A DNA stretch of 64,000 nt from Marinirhabdus sp963799365 (GTDB lineage: Bacteria; Bacteroidota; Bacteroidia; Flavobacteriales; Flavobacteriaceae). The notes below the pieces were generated by a model. It had not been told where the DNA came from. It worked only from the letters and a program-made list of their open reading frames with translations, and searched no databases. The stretch lies in the NCBI GenBank assembly GCA_963799365.1, contig CAWCWV010000006.1, positions 1 through 64,000 on the forward strand. The letters are read 5' to 3'. Shown piece by piece: positions 60,529 through 64,000 of the stretch. Made by a program: the position numbers and the translations under genes. The number at the start of each line of letters is the position of its first letter. The first letter of the stretch is position 1.

Positions 60529-60628
60529 TGTTTAAAAATACCGCTTTATAATAAATTGTGAGAATAACTAAAAATCTATTTGAAAAAAATCATAAAAACA
60601 TATTTAGATTAAATAGATTTTCTCTTTT

Positions 60629-61513
60629 TTACAGGCTGTCAAACTCTACAAATTCATACTCTGGAGAACTTTCAAAGAGATTTCTTAGAATTGCGGCGTG
60701 GCCATTGCCCATAATGATCATAATTCGATCTTCTGGGCTTTCGGTAATTCCCGTAATATTTCTGAAAATTCTAAGATTTCGGTTGTACCACCAAAGAGAA
60801 AGATAATCTGCGCCTTGGTTATTTTCAGTTTTAAAATTTCCGAGTAAATAAATTCCATAGCCGTATAGGTGGGATTCTCTAGAATTTATATACTTAAAAT
60901 ATTCCGTTAGATTCATTTTCGGGATGAGCTTATCATCGTACGCCATCCATTTTTCAAAACCTTCCCAAAGAGGGTCTACGTAGTCCCAATTTATAGCACC
61001 TGTTAGTTGCTTTAGGTAGATAGAATCTCGTTGGTACAAATCGCTACTCAACGAATTGGAGTTTACTTGATAGAGAGTATCTATTCCCAATTCTGAAGCA
61101 GTTCTCATTGCTAATTGATACCTTTCATCACGCTCGTCCCTATGTTGTCCTTCAATATAATTACGTAGTTTTTGAGTTGCGTTCCAATTTGGGTTCGCTT
61201 CAATGGCAATTTTGGTGGGCTTAAATTTTTTAATGTAGGCTACCAGTTCTGTTACTTCAGATTTTTTTGGTTCTTTTAAAACATCTATCTGGTCCTCTGG
61301 CGTAGTTTTATGAGTATCCAGACCAGGATAGTTAAAGTGAAATGTTCCTACTACCAGTATTTTTGTTTTGTTTTTTGGAAAGAAATCTGCCGGAGTTTTT
61401 AACGTATCTCGTAGTGTTACTGGTGATGATTCAGAATGGGGTGCTGTCTTTATCTCGGTTTCAGAACAAGAAATAAAAAGCAATAATAATGCAACTATCA
61501 AATATTGTCTCAT
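60629..61513 (-). CDS. DUF5694 lipoprotein
   Basis: Lipoprotein of 294 residues; I choose the start at 61513 ('MRQYLIVALLLLFISC', lipobox C16). The mature part matches DUF5694 ('KILVVGTFHFNYPGLDTHKT', 'KFKPTKIAIEANPNWN', 'MIIMGNGHAAILRNLFE'), distantly similar to TraB/PrgY-type fold proteins. The upstream ATG at 61615 lies in the promoter region and has no signal peptide. Location: periplasmic face of the membrane. Function unknown. Confidence 0.85.
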   Translation of the reverse strand: MRQYLIVALLLLFISCSETEIKTAPHSESSPVTLRDTLKTPADFFPKNKTKILVVGTFHFNYPGLDTHKTTPEDQIDVLKEPKKSEVTELVAYIKKFKPTKIAIEANPNWNATQKLRNYIEGQHRDERDERYQLAMRTASELGIDTLYQVNSNSLSSDLYQRDSIYLKQLTGAINWDYVDPLWEGFEKWMAYDDKLIPKMNLTEYFKYINSRESHLYGYGIYLLGNFKTENNQGADYLSLWWYNRNLRIFRNITGITESPEDRIMIIMGNGHAAILRNLFESSPEYEFVEFDSL

Positions 61514-61723
61514 AATGTCAAAAATTGGTTTGTATATAGATAAATCGTATTTACAAATGTTACACTTTCTATGATATATTAAAAAAACTAATCTATACAT
61601 ATGTATGGATAACAATCTGCTTTAAATGTTAAATTTTGTTAAATTACTACTTTGTAATGCATAGTACTGTAACAAAAAATCTTGTTGTGCGTCTATTTAG
61701 TATAACCCTTTAAAAATAGTATT

Positions 61724-61810
61724 ATGAGAACTTTAGACAGCAATGCATTATCAGCAAGAGTAAAGACATCAAAAGCATACACTTGGAACAACAAAAGACG
61801 CTACAGATAA
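61724..61810 (+). CDS. Candidate small basic protein (28 codons)
   Basis: ORF of 28 residues, MRTLDSNALSARVKTSKAYT followed by WNNKRRYR and stop. It is basic and has no signal or transmembrane segment. A second ORF of 45 codons follows 39 bp later, and a terminator closes the pair. The start is well spaced from the upstream intergenic AT-rich region, and codon choice looks like that of local genes. I do not recognise it, and it is too short to call with certainty. Confidence 0.45.
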   Translation: MRTLDSNALSARVKTSKAYTWNNKRRYR

Positions 61811-61849
61811 GCTGAAGCGCAAGATTAATCTATCAAAAAACGAAATATC

Positions 61850-61987
61850 ATGAAAAAATTATCAAATTTCTTAGGTGTTGGACGTTTGCAATTACAAAAA
61901 CGCCGGATGAATTATTTTGTTGAAGAAGCATTTCAACATACATTAAGAGACCCATTACTTCGTAAATTAGATTGCAAATTACGGTAG
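61850..61987 (+). CDS. Candidate small basic protein (45 codons)
   Basis: ORF of 45 residues starting MKKLSNFLGVGRLQLQKRRM and ending FVEEAFQHTLRDPLLRKLDCKLR (given in parts). It is basic, with an amphipathic helix region and one cysteine near the C-terminus. It begins 39 bp after the 28-codon ORF and ends 23 bp before a strong terminator (62009-62048). Together they look like a small operon of two tiny proteins or a regulatory RNA with coding capacity. No family recognised. Confidence 0.45.
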   Translation: MKKLSNFLGVGRLQLQKRRMNYFVEEAFQHTLRDPLLRKLDCKLR

Positions 61988-62008
61988 TTAACATCAATCA
62001 AAAAACAG

Positions 62009-62048
62009 AAAGCTGAATTTCCCTTATCAAGAAATTCAGCTTTTTTTT
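62009..62048 (+). terminator. Terminator of the small-ORF pair
   Basis: AAGCTGAATTTC (62010-62021) and GAAATTCAGCTT (62031-62042) form a 12-bp stem with loop CCTTATCAA, followed by a run of eight T. It proves that a transcript ends here, after the two small ORFs. Confidence 0.88.
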
Positions 62049-62205
62049 GTTATGATCGAATTCAGTAGTTGATTACAGCTAGGTTTTATGCGATATGAGT
62101 TATTGCATTTTATGAAAATTTTCACATTTTAATTTCTATTTTCAGGTACTTTTATTTGTTTGTTTATAGAAATCAAGGCAAAGACTAATCAACCAAAAAA
62201 ATTAA

Positions 62206-64000
62206 GTGATAGACTCTAAAAATCTACAGGAAACTTTAATTGTGGGCGATGGCGAAATGGCTACAAGAATCCGTGAAAAAGATTGGAGCCTCACATCGTT
62301 AGGCGTTATTTCCAAGTGGCCACAAAGTCTTATAACCTCAGTAAATCTCATCTTAAATTCGAAATTCCCCATGTATATTTTTTGGGGAGACGAGAATATT
62401 TGCTTTTACAACGATACTTATCGTCCAAGTTTAGGGATAGAAGGAATGCATCCCAAAATGTTGGGAATACCAGGCCGTGAAGCTTGGGGAGAAATTTATG
62501 AAACCGTCGCAGGACCTAAGGTAAAAAGTGTAAAGGAATCTGGAGTAGCTACTTGGGATGAAGATACGTTAATTCCTATTTTTAGAAATGGGCACATGGA
62601 AGATGTGTACTGGACTTTTAGTTATAGTCCTTTATACAATGAAAAATCCAAAATAGAAGGGGTGTTGGTTACTGTGATGGAAACGACTGAAAAAGTTATT
62701 TCGCTTAAACGATTGGAAGAGAAAAGTTCTCAATTAAATTTTGCGATAGAAGGAGGGAATTTGGCAACTTTCAATTACCTTCCTATTAATGATGAGCTTA
62801 CTGGAAATAATAGGTTTAAAGAGTGGTTTGGTGTCGAAAATGCAGAAAAAGTACACCTTCACGCAATAATTAATAATACTATAGTACAGGAAGATAGGGA
62901 ACGTGTAGCACAAGCAATTGTGAAGGCACAAAACTTTAAATCTGGAGGGAATTACGATATAGTTTATACAATTAATAATAAAACTTTACAGCAAAAACGA
63001 GTAGTTCACGCCATAGGTAAATGTTATTTCAATAAGAATAATGAGCCGTATAGATTTAATGGAATTATACAGGATATAACGGTAGAACACAAACAGGAGC
63101 AGAAATTAATTGACACTTTTGCTGCATTGAGCGAAAGCAAAAGCGAACTACAGTTTGCTATAGAAGCGGCAGCACTGGGAACTTGGGATTTAAATCCAAT
63201 TACTAAAAAATTTAAGGGAAATGACCGTTTAAAAAAATGGTTCGGATTAAAGAAAACCGATGAAATACCATTAGAACGGGCTATTCAAGTAATTGTGCCC
63301 GAAGATAGGGAACGTGTAAATAATGCAATTGCTAATGCAATGGATTATGATACAGATCATCATTACGATATTATATATAGCATTCTACCACCCAAAGTGA
63401 AGAAGGAGCGTGTGGTTAGGGCCATAGGAAGAGCTTGGTTTAATGAAGATAAGAAACCCTATCGGTTTAATGGCACCCTTCAGGATGTTACCGAACAGTA
63501 TACTTCAGAAAAAAAGCTGAGAGAGGCCTTTTTTAAAGTGGAAGAAAGTGAGAAACGTTTTCGCCGTATGGCAAACAATGCTCCTGTATTTATTGTTATT
63601 ACAGATTTAGCAGGAAAAATTACCTTTGCCAATAAGCTATGGTTAGACTTTATTGGTAGCACCCTTGAAAACCATATTGGCACCATTGGTTTCGAAAACA
63701 CCCACAGCGAAGATATAGACAGCTGTAGAACTATCTTTGAAGAAGCGTACGCTAATCAGGAAGATTTTAAAATGGAGTACCGTGTAAAAAGATTTGACGG
63801 TAGGTACCGTTGGATGGTAAATAAAGGTGTACCTCGCTACAATGTAGATGGCGATTTTGAAGGGTATATTCATGCCTTTATGAATATTCACGACATAAAA
63901 TTACAGGAAAAGCAGAAGGATTTATTCATAGGTATGGCGAGTCACGAACTTAAAACTCCAGTAACTTCGGTAAAAGGGTATGTTCAATTGTTGAGTGCAA
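62206..64000 (+). CDS. Multi-PAS sensor histidine kinase (3' end beyond the window)
   Basis: The frame starts at GTG 62206 (preceded by an in-frame TAA) and stays open to the window edge, so at least 598 residues; an in-frame ATG lies at 62257. It has four PAS-type modules: PAS1 about 40-170 with 'MYIFWGDENICFYND', PAS2 about 174-300, PAS3 about 312-435, and PAS4 about 445-570 with 'APVFIVITDLAGKITFAN'. A HisKA domain begins with H580 in 'MASHELKTPVTS'. PAS2 and PAS3 are clearly duplicated. A HATPase domain should follow beyond 64000. No transmembrane helix, so it is cytosolic. Confidence 0.92.
   Translation, partial: MIDSKNLQETLIVGDGEMATRIREKDWSLTSLGVISKWPQSLITSVNLILNSKFPMYIFWGDENICFYNDTYRPSLGIEGMHPKMLGIPGREAWGEIYETVAGPKVKSVKESGVATWDEDTLIPIFRNGHMEDVYWTFSYSPLYNEKSKIEGVLVTVMETTEKVISLKRLEEKSSQLNFAIEGGNLATFNYLPINDELTGNNRFKEWFGVENAEKVHLHAIINNTIVQEDRERVAQAIVKAQNFKSGGNYDIVYTINNKTLQQKRVVHAIGKCYFNKNNEPYRFNGIIQDITVEHKQEQKLIDTFAALSESKSELQFAIEAAALGTWDLNPITKKFKGNDRLKKWFGLKKTDEIPLERAIQVIVPEDRERVNNAIANAMDYDTDHHYDIIYSILPPKVKKERVVRAIGRAWFNEDKKPYRFNGTLQDVTEQYTSEKKLREAFFKVEESEKRFRRMANNAPVFIVITDLAGKITFANKLWLDFIGSTLENHIGTIGFENTHSEDIDSCRTIFEEAYANQEDFKMEYRVKRFDGRYRWMVNKGVPRYNVDGDFEGYIHAFMNIHDIKLQEKQKDLFIGMASHELKTPVTSVKGYVQLLSA

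Noticed and set aside
62283..62480. 65-codon ORF on the plus strand
   Set aside because: It is out of frame inside the PAS histidine kinase, whose frame from 62206 gives clear PAS and HisKA motifs.
1..64000. Prophage, transposon, plasmid or defence island
   Set aside because: No integrase, transposase, phage structural, restriction-modification or toxin-antitoxin gene is recognisable, and gene content looks like core chromosome throughout.

Overview
The window is chromosomal DNA from a Bacteroidota member, most likely a marine-type Flavobacteriaceae. Four observations support this. The DNA is AT-rich, and gene starts lack Shine-Dalgarno sequences. Several promoters match the flavobacterial pattern TTG-N19-21-TAnnTTTG. 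There is a type IX secretion (T9SS) sorting domain, a TonB-dependent receptor with a carboxypeptidase-like N-terminal domain, a BatA-type protein and many Bacteroidota-only DUF families. Gene order such as ferredoxin / acyl-CoA reductase / serC / serA / DUF937 / DUF6146 / DUF6787 is also typical. I see no rRNA, tRNA, CRISPR array, prophage or insertion sequence.

Layout. 1-3.4 kb: a LytTR response regulator, the rpsF-rpsR-rplI operon with its promoter, leader hairpin and terminator, and prfB, which needs a +1 frameshift and ends inside a 7-bp tandem repeat. 3.5-11 kb: a secreted zinc protease, threonine aldolase, YegP and YbaB proteins and an S9 peptidase lipoprotein. 10.9-13.4 kb: a cysteine-synthase-like enzyme beside a serine-palmitoyltransferase-like enzyme, the likely core of sulfonolipid (capnine-type) synthesis. 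13.5-23 kb: envelope genes (amidase, GNAT protein, outer-membrane protein, YfhO plus glycosyltransferase, a very basic low-complexity secreted protein, a T9SS cargo protein). 23-31 kb: uvrA, an ECF sigma factor with a 50-aa downstream protein, an endonuclease III without its Fe-S cysteines, bcp, and conserved proteins.

31.5-36.2 kb is a tight minus-strand cluster: a BatA/vWA membrane protein, a dihydroorotase homologue that has lost its metal ligands, two small Tic20/DUF4870-like membrane proteins and an esterase. 36-43 kb holds two tandem GAF histidine kinases, a TIGR02757 protein, LolD and a DUF5916 outer-membrane protein. 43-48 kb has msrA-folE, a small membrane protein, and a three-gene TonB receptor locus with a His/Cys-rich exported protein and a lipoprotein, suggesting metal uptake. 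48-53.4 kb is the conserved serine-biosynthesis/ferredoxin block. 53.5-56.5 kb has two related secreted proteins flanking two paralogous alpha/beta hydrolases; the right-hand secreted gene looks frameshifted near its 3' end. 56.6-64 kb has ychF, a thioredoxin-fold protein, a CsaA-like tRNA-binding protein, an MFS transporter, a DUF5694 lipoprotein, an unannotated pair of tiny ORFs (28 and 45 codons) with its own terminator, and a large multi-PAS histidine kinase that runs off the right edge.

Most of the window is core chromosome. The least explained items are the 28/45-aa ORF pair, the BatA-pseudo-dihydroorotase cluster, the secreted-protein/hydrolase cluster, and a shared 18-bp motif next to hairpins around 20.7 and 22.2 kb.
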